37,820 nt of DNA from Bacteroidaceae bacterium (lineage in GTDB: Bacteria > Bacteroidota > Bacteroidia > Bacteroidales > Bacteroidaceae): assembly GCA_017517925.1 (NCBI GenBank), contig JAFWXS010000103.1, forward strand, positions 1 to 37,820, written 5' to 3'. The position numbers and the translations under genes are program-made. Below, one piece after another: positions 9,450-17,665 of the stretch. Numbering within the stretch: the stretch's first letter is position 1; every line of letters begins with the position of its first letter. The notes beneath the pieces were generated by a model. That model had not been told where the DNA came from. It did no database searches and saw only the letters and a list, made by a program, of their open reading frames with translations.

Positions 9450-10568
9450 CTATTTTGGTGCTTTCCAGTAAAGGAATACACCAATGATGAGAAACGTTAT
9501 GTTGGGTATCCACACCGCTATCATGGGCGACATGCTTCCATTGACGGCAAAGGTGGAAGATATGGTTTGGAAGACGATATAACCAAAACTGAGGGCGATA
9601 CCAATACCGAGGTTGAGACCCATGCCCCCCTTGACCTTCTTGGCCGAGAGGGCCACGCCAATCAGTGTGAGTATGAAGGCAGCAAAAGAGGTAGCTATGC
9701 GCTTGTGATACTCAATCTCAAACTCTTTTATATTGGCAATGCCGCGGCGACGTTGCTTGTCAATATAGTGCTTCAGCTCTGGTGAGGTTAGTGTCTCTTG
9801 TTGGTTCTTGCTGATGAGCAGGTCGTAGGGCTCAATCTGTATGATGGTGTCCTGTTGCAGGCCACTGGTGATATGCTCCATGGTATCGGTGAGGATACGG
9901 TGTTGCCAGTTACGGGCCTTCCAGCGATGGGGATTTTCCTTGTCACCTGTATACACCAAGGTACGTGCCGTGAAGTGTGACTTCATGGAGTTGCCTTCGA
10001 AGCGGTCAAGTGAAAAACGGTAGGCAGTATTGTTGCTGTTTTCGAAACGCTCGATATAGGCTATCACATTGGGCTCTACCTCCATCTGTATGTTGCGGGC
10101 AGTCTCTACCTTTTTCTTCTTTTTGTAAGTGTTCTCAAACTCCAGTCTCACCACATTGCCCTTGGGGATGACATACGCCCCCAATCCATAGGTGAGGAGG
10201 GCGATGAGCAGTGCAGAGAACATGTAGGGTCGCATCAAGCGGTGCAGGCTCGTTCCTGTGGAGAACATGGCGATGATTTCTGAGTTCTCGGCTAACTTTG
10301 ATGTGAAGAAAATGACCGCAATGAATACAAATAGCGGACTGAAAAGGTTCGAGAAGTAGGGGATAAAGTTGAGATAGTAGTCAAAAATAATAGCATCCCA
10401 CGGTGCATTGTTGGCTACAAATTTGTCGATATGTTCATTGTAGTCAAACACCACGGCGATGGAGATAATCAGCGCAATGGAAAAAAAATAATGGCCCAGG
10501 AACTTCGCAATGATGTACCTGTCCAAACGACTGAATAGCTTAAATTTTCTTTTGAATCGCTTTTCCAT
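9450..10568 (-). CDS. LptF/LptG (YjgP/YjgQ) family lipopolysaccharide export permease
   Basis: 372 residues. An N-terminal cytoplasmic basic stretch leads into SRLDRYIIAKFLGHYFFS, the typical start of YjgP/YjgQ proteins. Hydrophobic segments lie at about 27-45, 60-90 and 108-130, then a large periplasmic jellyroll-like region (about 135-280), then three C-terminal membrane segments (about 288-308, 318-340, 345-367). Known members form the inner-membrane part of the LptB2FG transporter that extracts lipopolysaccharide and passes it to LptC. The length fits the family. LptF and LptG cannot be told apart here, so no symbol is given. A partner subunit and lptB are not in the window. It is followed after 8 bases by the helicase gene. 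Confidence 0.9.
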   Translation of the reverse strand: MEKRFKRKFKLFSRLDRYIIAKFLGHYFFSIALIISIAVVFDYNEHIDKFVANNAPWDAIIFDYYLNFIPYFSNLFSPLFVFIAVIFFTSKLAENSEIIAMFSTGTSLHRLMRPYMFSALLIALLTYGLGAYVIPKGNVVRLEFENTYKKKKKVETARNIQMEVEPNVIAYIERFENSNNTAYRFSLDRFEGNSMKSHFTARTLVYTGDKENPHRWKARNWQHRILTDTMEHITSGLQQDTIIQIEPYDLLISKNQQETLTSPELKHYIDKQRRRGIANIKEFEIEYHKRIATSFAAFILTLIGVALSAKKVKGGMGLNLGIGIALSFGYIVFQTISSTFAVNGSMSPMIAVWIPNITFLIIGVFLYWKAPK

Positions 10569-10580
10569 TTATATAGTAAA

Positions 10581-10600
10581 GCCTGCCGTTCCCGGCAGGC
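10581..10600 (-). terminator. Hairpin between the DUF2795 gene and the permease gene
   Basis: A perfect 8-bp GC-rich stem (GCCTGCCG / CGGCAGGC) with a 4-base loop. On the minus strand it lies just after the DUF2795 gene stop and is followed by TTTACTATAT, a weak U-tract. It probably acts as a partial terminator that lets some transcripts continue into the permease gene. Confidence 0.6.
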
Positions 10601-10606
10601 AGATGC

Positions 10607-10828
10607 TTAATACTCCTCCTCGTCGAAGAAGAAATCTTCCTTGCTGGGATAGTCGGGCCAAATATCTTCGATGCTTTCGTAGATCTCGCCTTCATCTTCC
10701 ATCTCTTGCAAGTTTTCTACCACTTCCATCGGACATCCCGAACGGATAGCATAGTCGAGAAGTTCTTCTTTGGTTGCGGGCCAGGGTGCATCCTCCAATT
10801 TAGATGCCAATTCAAGTGTCCAGTACAT
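10607..10828 (-). CDS. Small acidic DUF2795 family protein
   Basis: 73 residues, cytoplasmic, strongly acidic, with many Glu and Asp in the second half (EEDIWPDYPSKE-like region and a DEEEY end). It matches the conserved short Bacteroidetes protein starting MYWTLELASKLEDAPWPATK, annotated as DUF2795; its function is not known. A GGAG Shine-Dalgarno-like sequence lies about 7 bases before the ATG (AAAAGGAGAACAGAATATG on the minus strand), stronger than is usual in this phylum and supporting the start. A TACTTTTG -7 element lies upstream at 10872-10879. Confidence 0.85.
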   Translation of the reverse strand: MYWTLELASKLEDAPWPATKEELLDYAIRSGCPMEVVENLQEMEDEGEIYESIEDIWPDYPSKEDFFFDEEEY

Positions 10829-10871
10829 ATTCTGTTCTCCTTTTATTTAAACCGTTTTATGAATGAGGCTG

Positions 10872-10879
10872 CAAAAGTA
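10872..10879 (-). promoter_or_regulatory. -7 element of the DUF2795 gene
   Basis: Read on the minus strand, TACTTTTG fits TAnnTTTG and sits 43 bases before the DUF2795 start codon. A TTTG further upstream is only 13 bases away, shorter than the usual spacing of about 19-21, so the -33 part is doubtful. Confidence 0.55.
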
Positions 10880-10891
10880 TAACTTTTTTCC

Positions 10892-11458
10892 TCAAATGCA
10901 ATCGTTCTGCCAAGAAATTTCGTCTACACCTTCCATTTTGTTCAAGAATCGGGCATATACGAATAAGAAATCAGACAGCCTGTTTATGAATGACAGCAGG
11001 ATGGGTGATATTGGCGCCTCATCGGCGAGTGCTGTGATGAGTCGCTCGGCCCGCCTACACACCGTACGGCACACATGACATTGGGCAGCAGACATGGCAC
11101 CGCCAGGAAGCACAAAGGTGCGGAGTGCGGGTAATTGGGCGTCAAGCCAATCGATATACTCTTCTAACTGCAATACGTGGGATTCAGTAATGGCGCAAGG
11201 TGCAGTTTGGTCTTCTGTACAGGGCATTGCCAGATGAGTCCCTACTTCGAACAGACGTGATTGTATCCATTGCAATTTATCAGTTTCATACTCTGCATGT
11301 GCTTTTATCATAGCTGCCAGTAGCCCGATATGGGAACTGAGCTCATCAATAGTGCCGTATGCATTGATTCGTAGGCTGTTTTTCTTGACACGGTTGCCGC
11401 CAATCAGTGAGGTGGTGCCACTATCGCCTCCGCGAGTATATACATGACTCTTTTTCAT
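10892..11458 (-). CDS. Cob(I)alamin adenosyltransferase, PduO type
   Basis: 188 residues, the normal length for PduO-type ATP:corrinoid adenosyltransferases. The N-terminus carries the ATP-binding signature YTRGGDSGTTSLIGG (residues 7-21) and the conserved INAYGTIDELSSHIG (31-45). A conserved helix with CRRAERL lies further on, and the end contains INRLSDFLFVYAR, as in the family. It transfers the adenosyl group of ATP to cob(I)alamin to form adenosylcobalamin, used in this group by methylmalonyl-CoA mutase and other B12 enzymes. It starts 11 bases after the methyltransferase-like gene stop, so it is likely in an operon with it. No cobalamin riboswitch is visible. Confidence 0.92.
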   Translation of the reverse strand: MKKSHVYTRGGDSGTTSLIGGNRVKKNSLRINAYGTIDELSSHIGLLAAMIKAHAEYETDKLQWIQSRLFEVGTHLAMPCTEDQTAPCAITESHVLQLEEYIDWLDAQLPALRTFVLPGGAMSAAQCHVCRTVCRRAERLITALADEAPISPILLSFINRLSDFLFVYARFLNKMEGVDEISWQNDCI

Positions 11459-11469
11459 AACTTGTGCGT

Positions 11470-12138
11470 TCAGTCTTTAAGATTTATCCAATATGTTTCC
11501 TTATGGCGTGAACGGTCAAAAAACAACAACCCGATGGAGCCAAGGTCATAACTGATGCCTGTCAGAGAATCTTCCTGTAGCTCTTTCCACCAATTCTGCT
11601 TTTCCTTATCGTCCCGTATGCCTTCAATGATAAATAATGTATGGTCGGTAGTATAGGGTAGGGCGGCCTCTACTATTTCCCGATAAAATGAGGTATGTGC
11701 AATATGGAGTAGCCCTATCGCCCCTCTGTCTTGGATATTTTGATTGAAAAACGCCATTTCATCGGCTTTTTTTAGTTTGATTTGGGGATGTTCCTTCAGT
11801 AAGGGCTGCATGGCGCAAGCAACCGTATGGGATGGAGTGATAGCTATGCTCCAGGCCGATGGACAGGCCATAGCCATGGCGAAGATTGAGAGGCCGGCTC
11901 CTACCTCTACTATCGTCTCGGGATGTACATGGTTGGCTAAGCGGAACAGCAATCTGTTTGTAGCCTCCGGGTAACACGGTATGCAAGTATTGTATGCCTT
12001 CTCCATCTTCCCGAGCGTGGCATAGGCGTAGTAGGGCGATTCTTCGCGTAGCACGTGCTGCACAAAAAAGAAGTCGCTGGGGCTTTGTATACCATATCCA
12101 AGCGAATTGCGCTTTCTTCTTATCCACTTGGTCATCAT
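11470..12138 (-). CDS. Class I SAM-dependent methyltransferase-like protein
   Basis: About 222 residues from the ATG at 12138. An upstream in-frame ATG at 12165 lies before the probable promoter (12154-12161), so the start is taken at the double Met (MMTKWIRRKR). The segment ETIVEVGAGLSIFAMAMA (about 74-91) is a Rossmann motif I for S-adenosylmethionine binding, and LLHIAHTSF and HTLFIIEGIRDD look like later strands of the same fold. The opening KRNSLGYGIQSPSDFFFV is typical of a conserved Bacteroidetes family of unknown substrate. The usual acidic residue at the end of strand 2 is not obvious (WSIAITPS), so activity is uncertain. First gene of a minus-strand unit with the cobalamin adenosyltransferase. 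Confidence 0.75.
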   Translation of the reverse strand: MMTKWIRRKRNSLGYGIQSPSDFFFVQHVLREESPYYAYATLGKMEKAYNTCIPCYPEATNRLLFRLANHVHPETIVEVGAGLSIFAMAMACPSAWSIAITPSHTVACAMQPLLKEHPQIKLKKADEMAFFNQNIQDRGAIGLLHIAHTSFYREIVEAALPYTTDHTLFIIEGIRDDKEKQNWWKELQEDSLTGISYDLGSIGLLFFDRSRHKETYWINLKD

Positions 12139-12153
12139 CGTTTGTTTTGTAGG

Positions 12154-12186
12154 CAAAAGTAACAAAAATAGACGAGTATGCCCAAA
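12154..12186 (-). promoter_or_regulatory. Minus-strand promoter for the methyltransferase/adenosyltransferase unit
   Basis: Minus strand: TTTG (12183-12186), 21 bases, then TACTTTTG (12154-12161). A second overlapping match, TATTTTTG, lies at 12163-12170. The predicted transcript would begin near 12147, giving a very short leader before the start at 12138. Confidence 0.6.
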
Positions 12187-12203
12187 TGAAACGAAAAAAG
12201 ATG

Positions 12204-12211
12204 TACATTTG
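12204..12211 (+). promoter_or_regulatory. -7 element of the dGTPase gene
   Basis: TACATTTG on the plus strand fits TAnnTTTG. It is only 8 bases before the first possible ATG (12220), which favours a downstream start at 12232 or 12235. It is divergent from the promoter at 12154-12186. Confidence 0.55.
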
Positions 12212-12231
12212 CATAAATAATGGCAAAAGTT

Positions 12232-13566
12232 ATGATGGACTGGAGAAAACTGATATCAGCCAAACGGTTGGGTATGGAGGCATACCATGCCGGGGGCGGT
12301 GACGACCGCTCGGATTTTTTGCGTGATTATGACCGCCTCATCTTCTCGGCTCCCTTCCGCCGTTTGCAGAACAAGACGCAGGTGTTCCCTCTTCCAGGTA
12401 GTGTGTTTGTACATAACCGACTGACCCACAGCCTCGAAGTGGCATGTGTGGGCCGCTCGTTAGGCAATAGAGTGAGTCGCGCTCTGATACAGAGTCATCC
12501 CGAGTTGGCCGGTTCGCTCATCGGTGAGATTGGCGGTATCGTGTCGGCGGCCTGCTTGGCTCATGACTTGGGCAATCCTCCTTTTGGCCATTCGGGCGAA
12601 CGTGCCATATCGTCATTCTTCACCGAGGGGAAGGGGCAGGCACTACGCAATCAACTGACTGCCGAAGAATGGGACGACATCATTCATTTTGAGGGTAATG
12701 CCAACGCTTTCCGTCTGCTCACCCATCAGTTCAACGGCCGTCGCCGTGGCGGCTTCGCGCTCACCTATTCTACATTGGCAAGTATCGTAAAATATCCCTA
12801 TTCATCGTACTATGCTGGTGGAAAGTCCAAGTTTGGATTCTTCCATACCGAAGCCGAAACGTTCCGCTCTATAGCCGACGAATTGGGCCTCATTCGTCTT
12901 AGTGCCGAAGGCGAACCGTTGCGCTACTGTCGCCATCCATTGGTGTTCCTTGTGGAAGCTGCCGATGATATCTGCTACCAGATGATGGATATTGAGGACG
13001 CTTACAAACTGAAGATACTCACCCGCGAAGAGACCATATCGCTTCTTACTCCCTTCATTGAAGAACACAAGAGGGGCCATCTCGCCGAGGTACTTGATAT
13101 GGTGACCGACCACAATGAACAGATTGCCTACCTGCGCTCCAAGGTGATTGGAATCCTTATTGACGAATGTGCCGATGCTTTCATGCGACACGAGGAGGAG
13201 ATACTTTGCGGCACTTTTACAGAACCCCTCATCAAGCACACTAACGAACGCTGTCGTCAAGCCTATAAACATTGTTCCGAGTTGGCCGTGCAGAAGATTT
13301 ATCGTTCACGCGACGTGCTGGATATTGAATTGGCAGGTTTTCGTATTATCAACACCCTCATCGAACTGATGATTGATGCGGTCACTCATCCCGACAACGC
13401 CTATTCGCGCCTTTTGATTGATAGGGTGAGCAGTCAGTACGACTTGTATGCTCCTACTCTATATGGAAAGATACAGGCCGTATTTGATTACCTCTCCGGT
13501 ATGACCGATGTCTTTGCTCTCGACCTCTATCGTAAGATCAATGGCAACAGCCTGCCAGCAGTGTAA
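12232..13566 (+). CDS. dgt: Deoxyguanosinetriphosphate triphosphohydrolase (dGTPase)
   Basis: About 444 residues of the HD-domain dGTPase family, which hydrolyses dGTP to deoxyguanosine and triphosphate and so controls dNTP pools. Key parts: RDYDRLIFSAPFRRLQNKTQ, then HNRLTHSLEV with a metal His near residue 66, then ACLAHDLGNPPFGHSGERAI with the HD pair at about 111-112. An ATG at 12220 is in frame, but it sits right behind the -7 element. The N-terminus of homologues starts at the MDWRKLIS block, so 12232 (or 12235) is preferred. The gene is monocistronic and faces the TPR gene at 13621. Confidence 0.93.
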   Translation: MMDWRKLISAKRLGMEAYHAGGGDDRSDFLRDYDRLIFSAPFRRLQNKTQVFPLPGSVFVHNRLTHSLEVACVGRSLGNRVSRALIQSHPELAGSLIGEIGGIVSAACLAHDLGNPPFGHSGERAISSFFTEGKGQALRNQLTAEEWDDIIHFEGNANAFRLLTHQFNGRRRGGFALTYSTLASIVKYPYSSYYAGGKSKFGFFHTEAETFRSIADELGLIRLSAEGEPLRYCRHPLVFLVEAADDICYQMMDIEDAYKLKILTREETISLLTPFIEEHKRGHLAEVLDMVTDHNEQIAYLRSKVIGILIDECADAFMRHEEEILCGTFTEPLIKHTNERCRQAYKHCSELAVQKIYRSRDVLDIELAGFRIINTLIELMIDAVTHPDNAYSRLLIDRVSSQYDLYAPTLYGKIQAVFDYLSGMTDVFALDLYRKINGNSLPAV

Positions 13567-13567
13567 G

Positions 13568-13615
13568 AATATCTGTCTATTCATACTACACGGCTATACC
13601 GTTAGATAGGATATT
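13568..13615. terminator. Possible bidirectional hairpin between convergent genes
   Basis: In the 54-base gap between dgt and the TPR gene, AATATC (13568-13573) pairs with GATATT (13610-13615) and TCTA with TAGA inside it, around a small ACGG/CCGT stem. There is no T run, so this is only a weak candidate for a shared terminator. Confidence 0.3.
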
Positions 13616-13620
13616 GATTG

Positions 13621-14466
13621 TCAGTCACATTGCTTGTATAGTTCGCTAAGTGCCGAACGGGGGATTCCGAGGGTGACGGCACAATCGAGGTCAAGTTTGG
13701 CGGCCGACTTGCGTTTCATCTTTAGGTACAGCTCGGCACGGGCTACATAGAGTTCGGCATCAGCGGGCTGCAGGGTGATGGCCGTCTCGAGGTCGAGCAA
13801 CGCCAGGTCGTAGAGTTCCTGCTCTATCAGGACATTGGCGCGTGCATGCCAGTAGGTGGCATTGTCGGGGTAGCGGTCGACGAGCTGTGACAGCTGTTGC
13901 TCGGCAGCTTGCAGACGTCCTTCGCGCTGGTCGAGCAGCGCCAAGCCGAGCAGGCCGTTCTCATGGATGGGGTCGAGGGTGAGCAGGCGCTTGTAGTCGG
14001 TACGGGCAGCAGCATATTCCCTGCGATGGGTATAGATGAAGGCACGGTAGTAGAGCGCTTCGACGTGGTCGGTTTTCTTGTCGAGCACGTTGCAGAGGTC
14101 GGTATATGCCTTGTCATCGTTGCCCAGTGCCATGTAGGCTGTGGCGCGGTCCATGAGGATGGTCACCGTGAGCGGAGCACGCTCCAAGGCCGAGGTGTAG
14201 GACTCTATCGCCTCGCGCATCTTGCCGCGACGGCGCTGCACGGCACCCAGGTTGGACAGCAGCATGGCGCTTTGCTTGCTCAAGGGGGCGGCCTCTACGG
14301 CTTGCTTGAAGCATGCCTCGGCCTGTGCTAGGCTGTCCTGCTCTACATAGGCATATGCCTTCGTGGCCCACTCGTCCTGTGATTGGGCCAGAGAGGGCTG
14401 TGCAGTTGCAAACAGCAGCCAGACAAGAGAGAGTATGCAGAATCTATATATGATGCGCTTGTTCAT
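13621..14466 (-). CDS. Periplasmic tetratricopeptide-repeat protein
   Basis: 281 residues. The signal peptide MNKRIIYRFCILSLVWLLFA continues to a likely cleavage after SLAQ (about residue 28). The rest is a series of about six TPR units of 34 residues, with clear examples at SNLGAVQRRRGKMREAIESY, DRATAYMALGNDDKAYTDL and ARANVLIEQELYDLALLDL. TPR superhelices bind peptides and scaffold complexes; no partner is shown by the context. A good promoter lies immediately upstream (14471-14502), so close that the mRNA may have almost no leader. It is transcribed alone, converging with dgt. Confidence 0.85.
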   Translation of the reverse strand: MNKRIIYRFCILSLVWLLFATAQPSLAQSQDEWATKAYAYVEQDSLAQAEACFKQAVEAAPLSKQSAMLLSNLGAVQRRRGKMREAIESYTSALERAPLTVTILMDRATAYMALGNDDKAYTDLCNVLDKKTDHVEALYYRAFIYTHRREYAAARTDYKRLLTLDPIHENGLLGLALLDQREGRLQAAEQQLSQLVDRYPDNATYWHARANVLIEQELYDLALLDLETAITLQPADAELYVARAELYLKMKRKSAAKLDLDCAVTLGIPRSALSELYKQCD

Positions 14467-14470
14467 AGCG

Positions 14471-14502
14471 CAAATTTAGCGTAAATTTTTGTAATCGCCA
14501 AA
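14471..14502 (-). promoter_or_regulatory. Promoter abutting the TPR gene start
   Basis: Minus strand: TTTG (14499-14502), 20 bases, then TAAATTTG (14471-14478), a near-ideal Bacteroidetes promoter. The start codon is at 14464-14466, only 4 bases after the -7 element, so the predicted transcription start falls at the ATG itself. Confidence 0.7.
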
Positions 14503-14614
14503 CGGTGCAGTACGGCCATCATGTGCGATGTGGGCGAGGGGGCACTGTAACCGTGCAAATGTTAAATACCAGTCAGTTAAATAAGGATAATTAGGTTTTT
14601 TCAATAATTATTAG

Positions 14615-14622
14615 TAATTTTG
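14615..14622 (+). promoter_or_regulatory. -7 element upstream of the susC operon
   Basis: TAATTTTG fits TAnnTTTG. No clear TTTG is found at the -33 distance; the region is a T-rich stretch. The leader would be about 90 bases and ends in the perfect 12-base palindrome TATATCGATATA (14705-14716) directly before the ATG. The rest of the 14503-14614 gap shows nothing else recognisable. Confidence 0.55.
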
Positions 14623-14716
14623 CGGCTTATTTGAATTTGGCGTATAGTGCAATGTACCCAAATGGAAAGAAAAGTGGAGTATAATTGGTTGGATAATAAA
14701 ACTTTATATCGATATA

Positions 14717-17653
14717 ATGAGAAAAAGATTATTGGCATTTGCTTTCGGATTGATGGTATCCTTCGGCACGTTGCTCGCACAGAGCTTCACGGTGAAGGGT
14801 ACGGTCATTTCCAAGGAGGATGGCGAACCGCTGATTGGCGTGGCTATCCGTCCGTTGGAGAATCCGACAAGCGGTGTGACTACAGATTTTGATGGCAACT
14901 ACTCCATCGTACTGACGGGTAAGGAGGCTACATTGAGTTTCACTTACCTCGGTATGCAGGAACAGCAGCACAGAGTGACTGCAAAGACAAAGACGCTCGA
15001 CATTGAGATACTCTCCGATGCACAGATGATGGATGAGGTGGTGGTAGTAGCCTACGGTACGAGAAAGAAGGGTACGATTGCCGGTTCGGTATCGACGGTG
15101 AAGGCCGACAAGATTGCCGAGATACCTGCTGCAGGTTTTGACCAGGCATTGCAGGGACAGAGCGCGGGTCTTATGGTGCTCTCCAACTCGGGCGAGCCCT
15201 CCAAGGCAGCCACCTTCCAGATACGTGGTACCAACTCCATCAACTCGGGCACGGCACCGCTCTTTATCCTCGACGGTGTGCCCATCTCGAGTGCCGACTT
15301 CAATACCATCAGCCCCAATGACATCGAGTCGGTGTCGGTACTCAAGGATGCCTCATCGACCTCCATCTATGGTGCCCGTGCGGCTAACGGTGTGGTAGTG
15401 ATTACCACTAAGCGCGGAACGCAGATGGAGAAACCCAAGGTGACACTGCGCACGCAGCTCGGTATCTCACAGCTCGCCAGTTCCAAGGAGTGGACGCTGA
15501 TGAACACCGAGGAGCGCATCGCCTTCGAGAAAGAGCTGGGCCTCAAGAATGAGAAGGACTATGATTTCCTGCGCCTGACCGATATAAACTGGCAGAAGGC
15601 CATCTTCAACAACCGTGCCCTGCTGCAGAACTACGACTTCTCGGTGAGCCGTGCCACGGAGCGCATGAACTACTTCGTGTCGGGCAACTTCTACGATCAG
15701 GATGGTATCGCCTTAGGCTCTACCTTCCGCCGCTATTCGCTGCGCAGCAATGCCGACGTGAAGACAGGCGAATGGCTCAAGATGGGTACCAACACGATGA
15801 TGACCTACGAGGAGGTGCAGCAGGCCGATGAAGGCTCCTATACACTCTATACCCCCATCTCGGCCAGCCGCTCCATGCTGCCCTACTGGAACCCTTACAA
15901 GAAAGACGGCAGCATCGCCTCGTCAAAAGACGGTTCGTGGACGGGTACCACACAGAACCCCATCGAGTGGATGGAGACCAACCCTCAGTTGATGAAGAAA
16001 TACAAGTTGTTGAGCACCGTATATGCCGAGGCCACTCCGATGAAAAACCTCACCTTACGCTCGCAACTCGGTATCGACTTCTCGCTCTCCACGACCGACG
16101 TGAAGTCGCTTCCCAGCTTCCCAGGCAACAACGGTGTAGGTACGGCAGCCAATGCCGAGGGCAATACGCTACAGCTCACGGCGACCAACACGGCCAACTA
16201 TAAACTGAATATCGACCACGTGCACGACTTCAACTTCATGCTCGGACAGGAGGGTGTGAACTACCGTTCCGAGAGCTTCCAGGTGGTGACACGCGGACAG
16301 AACAACGATTTCCTCACTACCCTGTCGAACGGAACAATGGCTACCTCGTGGGCCAACAGCTACTCGAGCTATAGCTACCTGTCGTTCTTCGGGCGTGGCG
16401 AGTACAATTACATGGACAAGTACTACGCTGACTTCTCGTTGCGTACCGATGCCTCGTCACGCTTCGGTAAGAACGGTCGCTGGGCCAGCTTCTGGTCAGT
16501 GGGCCTGATGTGGAACATGCTTAAGGAGAAGTTCATGCGTCCCTACACCTGGCTCACCAATGCACAGGTGGCACTCAGCACTGGCACCTCGGGCAACTCG
16601 TCCATCCCCAACTACGACCACCTGGAACTCGTAGGTGGCGGCTATATATATAATGGTGAGTCGGGTATCGCTCCATCGAGCGAGGGCAACCCCGACCTCA
16701 GCTGGGAGCAGCTGTGGAGCAGCAACCTTGCCCTGCACCTCGGCTTTTGGCACCGACTCAATGTGGATGTGGAGCTGTATAACAAGAAGACCACCGACAT
16801 GCTGATGCTCGTACCCCAGTCGTATGCCAACAACGGCTTCGGCCAGCGGTGGGACAATGTGGGTGCTATGGTGAACCGCGGTGTGGAGATGTCGGTCAAC
16901 TACGATGTCGTCCGTACCGAAAAGTTTGTATGGAACATCAACGGCAATGCCTCATACAACCATAATGAGATTACCGAACTCTATAACGGACTGAACGAAT
17001 ATGAGATGTCGGGCACATCGACCAAGCTCGTGGTGGGCCACCCCGTGGGCGAGTTCTACATCAACCGCTATGCCGGGGTGAACCCTGCCAACGGCGATGC
17101 GCTTTGGTATGACAAGGAGGGTAACATCACCACCGAATTCCGCGAGTCGGACAAGGTACTTGTAGGCAAGGCCTATATGGCACCGTGGCAAGGCGGTTTC
17201 GGCACCTCTGTATCGTGGAGAGGGGTGAGCCTGAGCACACAGTTTGCCTGGGTTGCCGACCGCTGGATGTTCAACAACGACCGCTTCTTCGAGGAGAGCA
17301 ACGGTCTCTATACCGTATACAACCAGTCAAAGCGTCTGCTCTACGACCGTTGGAAGAAGCCGGGCGACGTTACCGACATTCCCCGTTACGGTGTGACGCC
17401 GCAGATGGACTCACGTTTCCTTGAGGATGCCTCGTTCCTCCGTATGAAGAACCTGATGCTCAGCTATACCCTACAGCCCAAGACATTGGCCAAGATGAAG
17501 GGCATCGGCGGAGCACGCATTTATATGCAGGGAACAAACCTCTTCACCTTCACCAAGTTCAGCGGTATAGACCCCGAGTCGACCAGCAACGTGTATGCCG
17601 CACAGTACCCCATGTCGCGCCAGTTCTCCATTGGCCTGGAGCTCACATTCTAA
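14717..17653 (+). CDS. SusC/RagA-family TonB-linked outer-membrane transporter
   Basis: 978 residues. Signal peptide to about residue 21 (LLAQ). A carboxypeptidase-D-like regulatory domain follows (about 25-100), then the TonB box DEVVVVAYG (106-114), the plug domain with LFILDGVPI, and the family signature LKDASSTSIYGARAANGVVV (209-228). The remainder is a large beta barrel ending in SRQFSIGLELTF. There is no extra N-terminal STN signalling domain, so control through an anti-sigma factor is not indicated. It imports a ligand captured by the SusD lid encoded 12 bases downstream, powered by TonB-ExbBD. First gene of a nine-gene operon. Substrate not determinable from sequence; the neighbours suggest peptides rather than glycans. 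Confidence 0.96.
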   Translation: MRKRLLAFAFGLMVSFGTLLAQSFTVKGTVISKEDGEPLIGVAIRPLENPTSGVTTDFDGNYSIVLTGKEATLSFTYLGMQEQQHRVTAKTKTLDIEILSDAQMMDEVVVVAYGTRKKGTIAGSVSTVKADKIAEIPAAGFDQALQGQSAGLMVLSNSGEPSKAATFQIRGTNSINSGTAPLFILDGVPISSADFNTISPNDIESVSVLKDASSTSIYGARAANGVVVITTKRGTQMEKPKVTLRTQLGISQLASSKEWTLMNTEERIAFEKELGLKNEKDYDFLRLTDINWQKAIFNNRALLQNYDFSVSRATERMNYFVSGNFYDQDGIALGSTFRRYSLRSNADVKTGEWLKMGTNTMMTYEEVQQADEGSYTLYTPISASRSMLPYWNPYKKDGSIASSKDGSWTGTTQNPIEWMETNPQLMKKYKLLSTVYAEATPMKNLTLRSQLGIDFSLSTTDVKSLPSFPGNNGVGTAANAEGNTLQLTATNTANYKLNIDHVHDFNFMLGQEGVNYRSESFQVVTRGQNNDFLTTLSNGTMATSWANSYSSYSYLSFFGRGEYNYMDKYYADFSLRTDASSRFGKNGRWASFWSVGLMWNMLKEKFMRPYTWLTNAQVALSTGTSGNSSIPNYDHLELVGGGYIYNGESGIAPSSEGNPDLSWEQLWSSNLALHLGFWHRLNVDVELYNKKTTDMLMLVPQSYANNGFGQRWDNVGAMVNRGVEMSVNYDVVRTEKFVWNINGNASYNHNEITELYNGLNEYEMSGTSTKLVVGHPVGEFYINRYAGVNPANGDALWYDKEGNITTEFRESDKVLVGKAYMAPWQGGFGTSVSWRGVSLSTQFAWVADRWMFNNDRFFEESNGLYTVYNQSKRLLYDRWKKPGDVTDIPRYGVTPQMDSRFLEDASFLRMKNLMLSYTLQPKTLAKMKGIGGARIYMQGTNLFTFTKFSGIDPESTSNVYAAQYPMSRQFSIGLELTF

Positions 17654-17665
17654 TCTATAGGAAAT

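Noticed and set aside
10829..12138. Cobalamin riboswitch near the cob(I)alamin adenosyltransferase
   Set aside because: The gene follows the previous one by 11 bases with no leader; no B12-box-like sequence was recognised by eye.
12139..12165. Upstream ATG (12165) as start of the methyltransferase-like gene
   Set aside because: The TACTTTTG promoter element lies between it and the conserved N-terminus, so it would not be in the transcript.
14467..14716. tRNA or small RNA gene in the gap before susC
   Set aside because: No cloverleaf, TpsiC-like sequence or terminator hairpin was found; only promoter elements and a 12-base palindrome are visible.
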